DNA of 64,000 bases from an uncultured Pelagibacteraceae bacterium (GCA_902610115.1 CACLUK010000002.1:1-64000), one strand, 5' to 3'; numbered from the stretch's first letter, positions 53,354 through 62,186 are shown. Numbers and translations: made by a program. Notes: generated by a model not told the origin, from the letters alone.

Positions 53354-54736
53354 ATGAAAAATAAAACTGTTTGGGCGAATAGACTAAAAGGAAAGACATC
53401 GCTTTCTTTTCAAAAAATAGGCTCATCTATAAGTGTAGATAAAAGACTTTATGAGCAAGATATAGCTGCGTCCATTGTTCATACCAAAATGCTCGTTAAA
53501 CAAAAGATTATTGGCAAAAAAGAAGGATCTAAAATTATCAATGGTCTTAAAAAAATTAAATCGCAGATTGATAAGGGAAAGTTTAAATTTCAAGAAAAAT
53601 TTGAGGATATTCATTTAAATATAGAAAAAAAATTATTTGAATTGATTGGTCCTTCAGCAGGTTTTTTGCACACAGCGAGATCAAGAAATGATCAAGTTGT
53701 TACAGATTTCAAATTATGGATTAAAAAATCATCAAAAGAAACTATAGCTAACATTAACTCTTTAATGAAAATTTTAATCAAAAAAGCAGAGAAAAATGTT
53801 GATATTGTTATGCCTGGCTTAACACATCTTAAGAATGCTCAACCTATTTCATTTGCACATTATCTTCTGTCTTACTTTGAAATGCTTAAAAGAGATAAAA
53901 AAAGATTCGAAAATAATATTAAACTTTTAGATGAGTGCCCATTAGGTTCAGCCGCACTAGCGGGTACTTCTTATAAAATAGATAGAAATTATACTTCAAG
54001 ACAACTTGGTTTTAAGAAACCAACTGATAATTCAATAGACTCTGTTGCAGACAGAGACTTTGCAGTAGATTTTTTATATGCATCTGCTTTATGTGCAATG
54101 CATTTATCTAGATTGGCTGAAGATTTTATAATTTTTAATTCAAATGCATTTAATTTAATTTCATTTGATGACAGCATGTTAACTGGTTCATCGATAATGC
54201 CACAAAAGAAAAATCCTGACCCTGCTGAATTAATCAGAGGTAAAGTTGGCTTGAACTATGGCAATTTAAATTCGATGCTTACTATAATGAAGGGACTTCC
54301 AATGTCTTATTTTAAAGATCTTCAGGATGATAAAAAACTTGTCTTTGATGGATTTGATACTTTAAACGACTCATTAGTTTTAAGTCTTGAGTTAGTGAAT
54401 TCAATAAAGCCAAATAAAAAAAATATGCTAAAAATGGCTAATGCAGGTTTTACCACGGCTACTGATTTTGCTGATTATTTGGTAAAGGAAAAGAAACTCA
54501 CTTTTAGAGAATCTTATGCGGTTACAGCAAAATTAGTGAATTACGCCGAAAAGAAAAATAAATTGTTATCTGAATTATCTTTACAAGAAATAATGAAAAT
54601 TTACAAAAATTTGGATAAAAATGTACTAAAAATATTTGATGTAAATAATTCTATGAACTCAAAAAAATCCTATGGAGGGACTTCTACTGCTAATGTTAAA
54701 GCAATGATTAAAAAATATAAAAAGGAGGTAAAATGA
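53354..54736 (+). CDS. argH: Argininosuccinate lyase
   Basis: Cleaves argininosuccinate to arginine and fumarate, the last step of arginine synthesis. The 460 residues are standard. HTARSRNDQVVTDF (about 101-114), GLTHLKNAQPISFAHYLL (catalytic His region) and GSSIMPQKKNPDPAELIRGK (signature loop with the catalytic Ser) are all present. The first gene of a plus-strand run argH, LptM-like, lysA, plsC. The end of the gene carries AAAGGAGGT, the ribosome site of the next ORF, and its TGA overlaps that ORF's ATG. Confidence 0.97.
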   Translation: MKNKTVWANRLKGKTSLSFQKIGSSISVDKRLYEQDIAASIVHTKMLVKQKIIGKKEGSKIINGLKKIKSQIDKGKFKFQEKFEDIHLNIEKKLFELIGPSAGFLHTARSRNDQVVTDFKLWIKKSSKETIANINSLMKILIKKAEKNVDIVMPGLTHLKNAQPISFAHYLLSYFEMLKRDKKRFENNIKLLDECPLGSAALAGTSYKIDRNYTSRQLGFKKPTDNSIDSVADRDFAVDFLYASALCAMHLSRLAEDFIIFNSNAFNLISFDDSMLTGSSIMPQKKNPDPAELIRGKVGLNYGNLNSMLTIMKGLPMSYFKDLQDDKKLVFDGFDTLNDSLVLSLELVNSIKPNKKNMLKMANAGFTTATDFADYLVKEKKLTFRESYAVTAKLVNYAEKKNKLLSELSLQEIMKIYKNLDKNVLKIFDVNNSMNSKKSYGGTSTANVKAMIKKYKKEVK

Positions 54737-54843
54737 AAATATTGGTATTAATTTGTATAATAATTTTAACTCTATCTGGATGCGGAAAGAAATCAGAGCC
54801 AAAGTATCAAGGAAAATTTAATCATATACAAATAATTTTATAA
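54733..54843 (+). CDS. Small lipoprotein, LptM/YifL-like
   Basis: 36-residue lipoprotein precursor. Hydrophobic signal MKILVLICIIILTL, lipobox LSGC with lipidated Cys at residue 17, then GKKSEPKYQGKF. The LSGCGKKxxP pattern and the position between argH and lysA match the alphaproteobacterial LptM-like family, which helps mature the LptD lipopolysaccharide translocon in E. coli. A near-perfect Shine-Dalgarno, AAAGGAGGT (54721-54729), stands 4 bp before the ATG, the strongest seen in the window. ATGA overlap with argH. Four bases precede lysA. Confidence 0.8.
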   Translation: MKILVLICIIILTLSGCGKKSEPKYQGKFNHIQIIL

Positions 54844-54847
54844 TTTT

Positions 54848-56077
54848 ATGCAAAATTTAAGATATGTAGGTAAAAATTTATTTCTTGAGCGAGTATCTAT
54901 CCAGAATTTTTTAAAGAAAAATAAAACTCCTTTCTATATTTATTCTGAAAATCAAATAGTTTCTAATTATTTAAATTTTGTAAAAACATTCAAAAAAACT
55001 AATCCTTTAATATGTTTTGCTGCAAAATCTAATAGCAATACAAATATTTTAAGAATTTTAGGTAAACTTGGTGCTGGAGCTGATGTTGTATCTGTTGGAG
55101 AACTATTAAAGGCCCTTAAAGCAGGCATTAAACCAAAAAAAATTGTTTTTTCGGGAGTTGGTAAGTCTGAGGATGAGTTGAAAATAGCAATTAATAAAAA
55201 AATTTTATTGATCAACTGTGAGTCTGAGAGTGAAGCAAAATTAGTTAACAAACTAGCAAAAAATTTAAGAAAAAAAGTTTCAATTGGCTTTAGGTTAAAT
55301 CCTAATGTCGATGCAAAAACACATAAAAATATATCTACTGGTAAAGCAGATAATAAATTTGGTTTATCAATAAAAAATTTTAAGTTTTTTCTAAGAGAGA
55401 TAAATAAATTTAAAAATATAAAACTTGAGGCATTAAGTGTTCATATAGGGAGCCAAATTTTAAATGATGGGCCCTTTAAAAAGACACTTAATGTAATGAA
55501 TAAATTAATTAAGGAATTAAAATTAAATTTAAAGTATGTCGATTTAGGTGGAGGTTTTGGAATTAATTACAGTGATAATGAAAAACCAATAAATTTAAAT
55601 AATTACGCAAAATTAGTAAATAATTTTGCAACAAAGCTTAACTGTAAAATTATTTTTGAACCTGGTAGATCTATTATTGGAAATACCGGCTTACTTATCA
55701 GTAAAGTTCAATTTATTAAGAAAGGGGTAAATAAAAACTTTATAATTTTAGACGCTGGAATGAATGATTTTATGCGTCCAGCTTTATACGATGCGTTCCA
55801 TAAAATTATTCCTATAACTAAAAATTCATCCAAAATGAAAAGTGTAATTGAATTTGTAGGGCCAATATGTGAAAGTACTTGTAAATTTGGAGTTTATAGA
55901 AAATATCAAAAATTAGTTGAGAATGACTTTGTGGCAATTACAAATGTTGGTGCGTATGGCTCTTCATTATCATCAAATTATAATACAAGACCTTTAATCG
56001 CTGAAATTTTAATCAATAAAAATAAATTTAAATACATTAGAAAAAAACAAAATTTACAAAAATTGATTAATTCTTAA
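54848..56077 (+). CDS. lysA: Diaminopimelate decarboxylase
   Basis: PLP enzyme (fold type III) for the last step of lysine synthesis. The 409 residues show the Schiff-base lysine in CFAAKSNSN (Lys60), ADVVSVGELLKALKAG, SVHIGSQI, VDLGGGFGI, IIFEPGRSIIGN, and the C-terminal catalytic Cys block GPICESTCKFG. Starts four bases after the lipoprotein gene and overlaps plsC by one base. Complete and ordinary. Confidence 0.96.
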   Translation: MQNLRYVGKNLFLERVSIQNFLKKNKTPFYIYSENQIVSNYLNFVKTFKKTNPLICFAAKSNSNTNILRILGKLGAGADVVSVGELLKALKAGIKPKKIVFSGVGKSEDELKIAINKKILLINCESESEAKLVNKLAKNLRKKVSIGFRLNPNVDAKTHKNISTGKADNKFGLSIKNFKFFLREINKFKNIKLEALSVHIGSQILNDGPFKKTLNVMNKLIKELKLNLKYVDLGGGFGINYSDNEKPINLNNYAKLVNNFATKLNCKIIFEPGRSIIGNTGLLISKVQFIKKGVNKNFIILDAGMNDFMRPALYDAFHKIIPITKNSSKMKSVIEFVGPICESTCKFGVYRKYQKLVENDFVAITNVGAYGSSLSSNYNTRPLIAEILINKNKFKYIRKKQNLQKLINS

Positions 56078-56784
56078 TGCAGTTTATTAAATCCTTAATT
56101 TTTAATATCTTCTTATATTTGGGACTTATTCTAATTTTCATATTAGCAATACCAACATTAGTTCTCCCAAAAAAATTTACCATTTTTTTTGGAAGGTTAT
56201 CAGCAAAATATATTGTTTTAATTTTAAAACTTGTAATGAATACTAAAGTAATTTTTCATGGTGAAGAAAATTTAAAAAAAGTTGATCAATTTTTTGTTGC
56301 CTCTGCCCATCAATCAATGTTTGAAACTTTTGCATTACAAATTCCGCTGAATGGTCCAATTTTTATTTTAAAAAAAGAACTTTTAAATATACCTTTGTTT
56401 GGTTGGTATTTAAGAAAAATTGGTTCTATAGCAATCATTAGAGAGACTACCACTAAAGAAAATTTAAATTTTTTTGATAAAATAAAAGAAAGATTAGAGA
56501 AAAATAAAAGACCACTTTTAATATTTCCTCAAGGAACAAGAGTAAAATTAGACGAACAGCCTCCCTTTAAAAAAGGAGTTGGTCGGATATATAAAGCATT
56601 AAATTTACCTTGTATTCCAGTTGCATTAAATACTGGAAAAGTCTGGCCGAAAAATAGTTTTATGAAATTCTCAGGAGATATTCATATTTCATTTCTAGAT
56701 CCTATTATGCCTGGTAAAGAAAATGATGAATTTACTAAAGAACTTGAAAATAAGATTTACACTGAAATAAAAAAATATTATTAA
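56077..56784 (+). CDS. plsC: 1-acyl-sn-glycerol-3-phosphate acyltransferase
   Basis: Membrane acyltransferase that makes phosphatidic acid. The 235 residues have one or two N-terminal helices. The catalytic HX4D box reads ASAHQSMFETF, with Glu in place of Asp, as seen in many alphaproteobacterial PlsC proteins. The second block is LFGWYLRKIGSIAIIR and the third is FPQGTRVK, also the alphaproteobacterial variant of FPEGTR. It overlaps lysA by one base and abuts the convergent tyrA gene. Confidence 0.92.
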   Translation: MQFIKSLIFNIFLYLGLILIFILAIPTLVLPKKFTIFFGRLSAKYIVLILKLVMNTKVIFHGEENLKKVDQFFVASAHQSMFETFALQIPLNGPIFILKKELLNIPLFGWYLRKIGSIAIIRETTTKENLNFFDKIKERLEKNKRPLLIFPQGTRVKLDEQPPFKKGVGRIYKALNLPCIPVALNTGKVWPKNSFMKFSGDIHISFLDPIMPGKENDEFTKELENKIYTEIKKYY

Positions 56785-57681
56785 TTATTTTCTTCCAAAG
56801 TCTGGTTTTTCAGTATCCTGTCCAGCTTCAATAATTTCTTTTCTTACTTTTTTAGTTGATGAAAATATTTCTAAAAGCTTTTCGCTGTCTTTAGTTTTTA
56901 TAGCATTTTTAATTTCATCAAGATTTTTTGAATAGTTATCTAAAACTTTCAATATATTTTCACTGTTATCAATAAAAATATCTTTCCACATCAAAGGATC
57001 TGAAGCTGCAATTCTAGTAAAATCTCTTAATCCTCCAGCGCTATATTGGATAACATCATTTTTAAATTTGTCCTCATTATTTATTGCAGTTCTAACAATG
57101 CTGTATGCAACTGCATGTGGAAGATGACTTGTTAAAGACAAAACATAATCATGGTCCTCAAATGACATTACTTTAACTTTACTTCCTAATTTGGACCAAA
57201 ATTTTTCTAGGTTTTCTATTTTATCTTTAGCAACATGATTGTCAGCTGAAAGAATGCACCATCTATTTTTAAATAAACTTGAAAATCCTGCAGTTGGTCC
57301 GCTATGCTCTGTTCCAGCTATTGGGTGTGATGCTATCCAGCTAATATTTTTAAGACCTAAATTGTTTACAATTTTGTTAACTTCTTTTTTAGTGGAACCA
57401 GTATCGGTAAGAATAGATCCTTCCTTTAAGTTTGATTTTATAGAAAGCAAAATTTCTTTGTAACTGCTTAATGGTGCAGAAATTATTATCAGATCTGCAT
57501 CTTTTACTGACTCTGTCATATTAGAACAAATCTCAGCTGTAAAATTTTTTTTTAAATATTCTATGACTTTATTTGACTTATCGTAAACACTTATTTTTTT
57601 AGCTAATTTTTTTTCCTGCGTTGCTCTCAGAATTGAGGAGCCAATCAATCCACAACCTATTATGCTTATTTTACCGAACAT
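56785..57681 (-). CDS. tyrA: Prephenate/arogenate dehydrogenase
   Basis: NAD(P)-dependent enzyme of tyrosine synthesis. The 298 residues start MFGKISIIGCGLIGSSILRA (dinucleotide loop), then ISAPLSSYKEI, TDTGSTKKEV, SHPIAGTEHSGPTAG (substrate His), LTSHLPHAVAYS and AGGLRDFTRIAASDPLMW. These are the TyrA/TyrC blocks of Alphaproteobacteria. It overlaps the hisC gene by 11 bp; the hisC-tyrA pair is a common aromatic unit, since HisC-type enzymes also transaminate aromatic keto acids. Cyclohexadienyl specificity is possible. Confidence 0.93.
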   Translation of the reverse strand: MFGKISIIGCGLIGSSILRATQEKKLAKKISVYDKSNKVIEYLKKNFTAEICSNMTESVKDADLIIISAPLSSYKEILLSIKSNLKEGSILTDTGSTKKEVNKIVNNLGLKNISWIASHPIAGTEHSGPTAGFSSLFKNRWCILSADNHVAKDKIENLEKFWSKLGSKVKVMSFEDHDYVLSLTSHLPHAVAYSIVRTAINNEDKFKNDVIQYSAGGLRDFTRIAASDPLMWKDIFIDNSENILKVLDNYSKNLDEIKNAIKTKDSEKLLEIFSSTKKVRKEIIEAGQDTEKPDFGRK

Positions 57682-58756
57682 TCAAAATTTTTCTCATTTT
57701 TTTTATTAATGCAATATTCTCTGATGTTGTCCCTATAGTTATTCGTAAAGAATTTCTTATTCCATAAACATCCATTTTACGTACGAGTATTCCTGATTTT
57801 GCAAGTAATCTAAAAACTTTTGCGGAGTTTATTTTGACTTTATCAAATTTTACCAATAAGAAGTTAGTAAAACTTTTATTTGTCTCTATTTTCATTTTTT
57901 TGAACACAAAAAACATTTTTTTACTCCATTTATTTACGTGTTTAATTTCTTTATTTAACCATGTACTGTCTTTTACTGCAGCAGAAGCTGCGAATAAGGC
58001 TGGTCTGCTTACATTGAAAGGTGGTTTTACCTTATTTAATGCAGAAATAATTTCTTTTGACCCATATCCCCAACCTACTCTTAGCCCTGCTAAACCATAT
58101 ATTTTTGAAAAAGTTCTTGTCATAACTACATTTTTAAAATTTGTAAAAGTTTTTAAACCAGATAAATAATCTTTATTTTTTACATACTCAAAATAGGCAT
58201 CATCTACTACTAATAAAATATTACTTCTAAGTTTTTTCCTTAAAAACAATAATTCTTTCTTAGGAATATATGTTCCAGTTGGATTATTTGGGTTAGCTAG
58301 GAAAACTATTTTAGTTTTCCTTGTAACTTTTTTAAGTATATCTTTAGTTGAAACAGTAAAGTTATTCTCTTTCGAATAAACAACTTTTGCTCCGTTCATT
58401 CTGCTGTAAATTCGGTAAATTATAAAACTAAACTTAGGAACTATAACTTCATCTCCTTTTTTTAAGAACGATTTACATATTAATTCAAAAATTTGGTCAG
58501 AACCCGATCCTAAGATTATTCTATTTTTATCAATCTTAAATTTATTAGCTAGAGTCTTTCTTAAAAAAGTTCCATCGGAGTCAGGGTATCTTGCAAAGTT
58601 TTTTGAAACTTCTAAGTATTGTTTTCTTGCTTTAGGGCTGGGACCAAGAGCAGACTCATTAGCAGATAATTTAATCTTTGCTAATTTACTCTTGAACAAG
58701 CTCATTCCAGCAACATATTTCTCTGCAACAATGTTATTTGGTTTTGGAAATCTCAT
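57671..58756 (-). CDS. hisC: Histidinol-phosphate aminotransferase
   Basis: PLP aminotransferase of 361 residues. Motifs: KLSANESALGPSPKA, ILGSGSDQIFELI, FLANPNNPTGTYIPK, VVDDAYFEYV, RTFSKIYGLAGLRVGWG (Schiff-base lysine in TFSKIYG) and LRITIGT (carboxylate Arg). It can serve histidine synthesis and, with the linked tyrA, tyrosine or phenylalanine synthesis. Overlaps tyrA by 11 bp. The 5' flank is shared with the divergent metX control region. Confidence 0.93.
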   Translation of the reverse strand: MRFPKPNNIVAEKYVAGMSLFKSKLAKIKLSANESALGPSPKARKQYLEVSKNFARYPDSDGTFLRKTLANKFKIDKNRIILGSGSDQIFELICKSFLKKGDEVIVPKFSFIIYRIYSRMNGAKVVYSKENNFTVSTKDILKKVTRKTKIVFLANPNNPTGTYIPKKELLFLRKKLRSNILLVVDDAYFEYVKNKDYLSGLKTFTNFKNVVMTRTFSKIYGLAGLRVGWGYGSKEIISALNKVKPPFNVSRPALFAASAAVKDSTWLNKEIKHVNKWSKKMFFVFKKMKIETNKSFTNFLLVKFDKVKINSAKVFRLLAKSGILVRKMDVYGIRNSLRITIGTTSENIALIKKMRKILNVR

Positions 58757-58816
58757 TTAATTAATGTATTATCTAAATTGTGTAAGTTTTTCTATAGCTC
58801 TTTATCATATATAAAA

Positions 58817-58845
58817 TTGACAAGTTTGTGATGATTTAGTAAACA
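58817..58845 (+). promoter_or_regulatory. Putative promoter of the SAM-II/metX leader
   Basis: TTGACA at 58817-58822, 17-bp spacer, TAAACA at 58840-58845. The -35 is perfect and the -10 is weak (3 of 6), but the predicted start (about 58851-58853) falls at the first base of the aptamer, so the leader would start with the riboswitch itself. Confidence 0.45.
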
Positions 58846-58849
58846 TTAC

Positions 58850-58902
58850 TCGCGCTGATTTAACCATATTGCAAGCGCATAATAAATGTAGCTAAAAAGG
58901 GG
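58850..58902 (+). promoter_or_regulatory. SAM-II riboswitch aptamer upstream of metX
   Basis: The core CGCGCTGATTTAACC, ATTGCAAGCGC, AATAAATGTAGCTAAAAAGG matches the SAM-II aptamer, nearly the same as the marine metX example used for the crystal structure (as I remember it). P1 is GCGCT (58852-58856) with AGCGC (58874-58878). The 3' strand TAAATG-TAGCTAAA pairs back as the pseudoknot. It senses S-adenosylmethionine and represses metX. The same AGCTAAA (58890-58896) is complementary to TTTAGCT (58911-58917) of the terminator. Confidence 0.93.
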
Positions 58903-58904
58903 AT

Positions 58905-58930
58905 GCCCAGTTTAGCTGGGCTTTTTTTTT
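58905..58930 (+). terminator. Riboswitch-controlled intrinsic terminator before metX
   Basis: GCCCAG (58905-58910), loop TTTAG, CTGGGC (58916-58921), then nine T (58922-58930). The metX ATG follows two bases later. A shorter reading frame starts at ATG 58903 inside this hairpin; it is not the real start. Confidence 0.9.
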
Positions 58931-58932
58931 GG

Positions 58933-60072
58933 ATGAATAAAAAACTTGAGAATATAAAGAAATTAGACGTCACTAAACCGCTTAAACTAGACTGCGGAAA
59001 AACAATAAAAGATTTTCCTCTCGCTTACGAGACTTATGGAAAATTGAACAATAACAAAGACAACGCAATACTTGTGTTTCATGCATTGACTGGAGATCAG
59101 TTTGTGACCGGAACTAATCCTATTACTAATAAAGAAGGTTGGTGGGTTACTGCAGTAGGGCCTGGGAAAGCAATAGATACAAATAAATATTTTGTTATTT
59201 GTGCAAATGTGATCGGAGGATGTATGGGTTCTTTAGGTCCTAAAGATACTAATCCAGAAACAAAAAAACCTTACGGATTGGATTTTCCAGTTATAACGAT
59301 TAAAGATATGGTAAAAGCTCAGGAGTCCTTACTTGAACATCTGGGAATTAAAAAACTTTTATGTGCGACTGGGGGTTCAATGGGTGGAATGCAACTTTTA
59401 CAATTTTGTGCAACATTTCCGGATAAAGCTTTTTCAGCGGTGCCGATAGCCTGTAGCTCGAGTCATAGCGCTCAAAATATTGCTCTTAACGAATTAGCTC
59501 GTCAAGCAATTATGGCAGATCCTGTATGGGATAATGGAAAGTATGTTTTAAAAAATGTTCAACCAAAAAATGGCTTAGCAGTTGCAAGAATGGTTGGGCA
59601 TATAAGTTATTTATCTGAAAAAGGTATGCAGGAAAAATTTGGTAGAAAATTACAAGAGAAGGCAGATTATGAATTTAGTTTTAATGCTGACTTCCAGGTT
59701 GAAAGTTATTTAAGACATCAAGGCTATGCATTTGTTGAAAGATTTGATGCTAATTCAGTACTATATATAACAAGAGCGATGGATTATTTTGATCTTTCAA
59801 AACAATTTAAAGGAGGTTTGGTAGAAGCATTTAAAAATCAAAAAACAAAATTCTTAATCATTTCATTTTCCTCTGATTGGCTTTACACAACAAAAGATAA
59901 CAAAGATATAGTAATAGCATTAAATGCGTCAGGTGCAGATGTCTCTTACTCTGAGATAATTACAGAGAAAGGGCATGATTCTTTTTTACTTGAAGAGCCT
60001 GAATTTTTAAAAACACTTAAAGGTTTTATAGACTCTATGTATGAAAAATTTAAAAATGAAAAAAGAATTTAA
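58933..60072 (+). CDS. metX: Homoserine O-acetyltransferase
   Basis: Acetylates homoserine with acetyl-CoA as the first committed step of methionine synthesis. From ATG 58933 the enzyme has 379 residues (MNKKLENIKKLDV). Alpha/beta-hydrolase fold: VFHALTGDQFVTG, NVIGGCMGSLGPKDTNP, nucleophile Ser149 in ATGGSMGGMQLLQ, and His in EKGHDSFLLE. Translation starts right after the T tract of the terminator, leaving no room for a Shine-Dalgarno. Expression is predicted to fall when SAM is high. It overlaps metW. Confidence 0.96.
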   Translation: MNKKLENIKKLDVTKPLKLDCGKTIKDFPLAYETYGKLNNNKDNAILVFHALTGDQFVTGTNPITNKEGWWVTAVGPGKAIDTNKYFVICANVIGGCMGSLGPKDTNPETKKPYGLDFPVITIKDMVKAQESLLEHLGIKKLLCATGGSMGGMQLLQFCATFPDKAFSAVPIACSSSHSAQNIALNELARQAIMADPVWDNGKYVLKNVQPKNGLAVARMVGHISYLSEKGMQEKFGRKLQEKADYEFSFNADFQVESYLRHQGYAFVERFDANSVLYITRAMDYFDLSKQFKGGLVEAFKNQKTKFLIISFSSDWLYTTKDNKDIVIALNASGADVSYSEIITEKGHDSFLLEEPEFLKTLKGFIDSMYEKFKNEKRI

Positions 60073-60649
60073 AGTAATTGCAGATTTATTACCTAATAAT
60101 ACAAGGGTTCTTGATATAGGATGTGGAGACGGATCTTTAATGCATCTTCTTAGATTAGAAAAAAATATAGAGGTACGTGGACTAGAGCTTAATCAAGATA
60201 ATGTTAAAGAATGTATTTATAAAGGTTTGCCAGTTATTCAGGGAAATGCAGAAACTGAATTACATCAATTTCCTGATAAATCATTTGATTATGTTGTGCT
60301 GAGTCAAACTCTACAAGCATTTTATGAGCCAGAGAAAGTTTTAAAAAATCTTTTAAGAATCGGAAAATCAGTTATTATTTCGATTCCTAATTTTGGCTAT
60401 TGGAAGGTAAGAACAAAACTTTTATTTTTTGGTGAGATGCCAGTTACAAAGACACTGCCAAATACCTGGTATAATACTCCTAATTTACACATGTGCACAA
60501 TAAAGGATTTATTTAATTTTTGTGATGCAAAAAATATTATTATTAAAAAAGTTGTTGGAGTTAACGAAAATAAAACATCATTAATAAAAAAATGTAATTT
60601 AGAAATTAAAAATCTTTTTTCGAAAGTTGGTATTTTTTTAATCAGTTAA
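60056..60649 (+). CDS. metW: Methionine biosynthesis protein MetW
   Basis: Methyltransferase-fold protein that works with MetX in bacteria having the metX-metW pair. From ATG 60056 (MKKEFKVIADLL) there are 197 residues. The SAM loop is RVLDIGCGDGSLMHLL, then EVRGLELNQDNV, FDYVVLSQTLQAFYEP and ISIPNFGYWKVR, all MetW-specific. An ATG five codons earlier (60041) is also in frame. It overlaps metX by 17 bp and shares its riboswitch control. Confidence 0.93.
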   Translation: MKKEFKVIADLLPNNTRVLDIGCGDGSLMHLLRLEKNIEVRGLELNQDNVKECIYKGLPVIQGNAETELHQFPDKSFDYVVLSQTLQAFYEPEKVLKNLLRIGKSVIISIPNFGYWKVRTKLLFFGEMPVTKTLPNTWYNTPNLHMCTIKDLFNFCDAKNIIIKKVVGVNENKTSLIKKCNLEIKNLFSKVGIFLIS

Positions 60650-60650
60650 T

Positions 60651-61409
60651 ATGAAAGTAGAAATTATTCCTTGTTTAAGTGATAACTTTAGTTACTTAAT
60701 TCACGATAAAGAGTCTGACAAGGTTTCAATAGTTGATCCTGCAGAATATAAGGCATGTGATAATGTAATTAAAAAGTTTAAAAAATTAGATTTTATTCTG
60801 AATACTCATCATCATGCCGATCATGTTGATGGTAATTTAGCGTTAAAAAAAAAATATAACTCTAAAATTTTAGGTTTTGAATTAGATAAAGATCGAATTC
60901 CTGGTATAGACATACTGCTTAAAGAAAACCAAAAGCATAAAATTGGAAAATTAGAATTTGAAGTAATTTTTGTTCCTGGCCATACTAAGGGCCACATCGC
61001 ATTTTTCTTTTTTAAAGAAAAAGTAGTTTTTACAGGTGATACTTTATTTTCATTAGGATGTGGTAGAATTTTTGAGGGTACACATGAGGAAATGTTTAAT
61101 TCTTTAAATAAAATTAAAAAACTTCCACCAGATACAAAAATTTATTGTGGACATGAATATACTAAATCAAATTTAAATTTTTGTTTAAAATATGACTCCA
61201 AAAATACTTTTTTAAAAGAGAGACAAATTGAAATTCAAAAAAAAATAAGTGCTAATCAGCCAACTATCCCAACTACTTTAGGTCAGGAAATTAAAACAAA
61301 TATTTTTTTTAGGTGTAATGATCCTGAGATTAGGCATGCTTTAGGACTAAAAGATTCATCAGAAGCTAAAGTTTTTTCAAAATTAAGAGATTTAAAGGAC
61401 TCTTTTTAA
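60651..61409 (+). CDS. gloB: Hydroxyacylglutathione hydrolase (glyoxalase II)
   Basis: Metallo-beta-lactamase-fold enzyme that hydrolyses lactoylglutathione in methylglyoxal detoxification. The 252 residues are standard. The metal box is NTHHHADHVDGN (His53, His55, Asp57, His58). Further ligands are PGHTKGHIAFF, FTGDTLFSLGCGRIFEG and YCGHEYTKSNLNF. The C-terminal substrate helix contains NIFFRCNDPEIRHALG. Starts one base after metW, so it may be part of the metX transcript. Confidence 0.93.
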   Translation: MKVEIIPCLSDNFSYLIHDKESDKVSIVDPAEYKACDNVIKKFKKLDFILNTHHHADHVDGNLALKKKYNSKILGFELDKDRIPGIDILLKENQKHKIGKLEFEVIFVPGHTKGHIAFFFFKEKVVFTGDTLFSLGCGRIFEGTHEEMFNSLNKIKKLPPDTKIYCGHEYTKSNLNFCLKYDSKNTFLKERQIEIQKKISANQPTIPTTLGQEIKTNIFFRCNDPEIRHALGLKDSSEAKVFSKLRDLKDSF

Positions 61410-61420
61410 CTTCAATAATC

Positions 61421-61448
61421 TTGACTTGCTAGCAGTGAAGGCTATATT
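61421..61448 (+). promoter_or_regulatory. Sigma-70 promoter of rplU-rpmA-obgE-proB
   Basis: TTGACT (61421-61426), 16-bp spacer, TATATT (61443-61448); both boxes match five of six consensus positions. The start would fall near 61455, giving a leader of about 20 nt before the rplU ATG. The best promoter seen in the window. Confidence 0.65.
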
Positions 61449-61475
61449 GCGTGGAAATTAAAAAAAAGAGAATTT

Positions 61476-61883
61476 ATGTCATTTGCTATAATTGAAACAG
61501 GTGGAAAGCAGTACAAAGTATCTGCAAGTAAAATTTTAGAAATTGAAAAACTTAATGCTAAAGTTGGAGAAACAATTAAATTTAATAATGTTTTACTTTT
61601 GAATGATGATAAAAATACCGAAATTGGAAGTCCTAAAATTAACGGGGCAACAGTTGAAGCTAAACTTTTAGATAACGTCAAAGATAGAACTGTATTAATT
61701 TTTCATAAGAGAAGACGAAAGCACTCAAGAAAGAAAAACGGGCATAGACAACGTCATTCTAAAATACAAATTACGAAAATTTTAGCTAAAGATGGGAAAG
61801 TTATAGATGAGGCTAAAATTGTCGAAAAAAAGAAGTCTATCAAAGAAGAGAAAAAAGTTATAAAAAAGATATCAAAAAAATAG
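61476..61883 (+). CDS. rplU: 50S ribosomal protein L21
   Basis: Ribosomal protein bL21, 135 residues. The family start is MSFAIIETGGKQYKVSASK, and the rRNA-binding loop is HKRRRKHSRKKNGHRQRHSKIQITKI. A Lys-rich C-terminal extension of about 30 residues goes beyond the ~103-residue E. coli protein; such tails are common in alphaproteobacterial L21. Nine bases (GGAAATTA area) precede rpmA. Confidence 0.97.
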   Translation: MSFAIIETGGKQYKVSASKILEIEKLNAKVGETIKFNNVLLLNDDKNTEIGSPKINGATVEAKLLDNVKDRTVLIFHKRRRKHSRKKNGHRQRHSKIQITKILAKDGKVIDEAKIVEKKKSIKEEKKVIKKISKK

Positions 61884-61891
61884 GAAATTAA

Positions 61892-62146
61892 ATGGCAACT
61901 AAAAAAGCAGGTGGATCATCGAAGAACGGCCGAGATAGTAAAGGTAGACGTCTTGGAGTTAAAAAATATGGTGACCAAGCTGTCATACCTGGCAACATTA
62001 TAGTTAGACAAAGAGGGACGAAAATTCATCCTGGTGACAACGTTGGTATGGGTAAAGACCACTCAATCTTTTCTTTAATTAAAGGAAAAGTAAAATTCAA
62101 AAAATCTAAATTAAACAGAACTTTTGTTTCTGTGATCCCCAATTAA
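61892..62146 (+). CDS. rpmA: 50S ribosomal protein L27
   Basis: Ribosomal protein bL27, 84 residues, whose N-terminus reaches the peptidyl-transferase centre. [27 protein letters not shown] is the conserved start, followed by [17 protein letters not shown]. No N-terminal extension, so no processing is expected. Lies between rplU and obgE as in most bacteria. Confidence 0.98.
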   Translation: MATKKAGGSSKNGRDSKGRRLGVKKYGDQAVIPGNIIVRQRGTKIHPGDNVGMGKDHSIFSLIKGKVKFKKSKLNRTFVSVIPN

Positions 62147-62186
62147 ATATATATAAATAACCAAAGTTATTTATATTAAAATAAAA

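Noticed and set aside
58903..58932. metX start at ATG 58903
   Set aside because: It lies within the terminator hairpin and T tract; family homology starts at ATG 58933.
61780..61883. Lys-rich tail of L21 as a novel fusion
   Set aside because: Basic C-terminal tails are ordinary in alphaproteobacterial L21.
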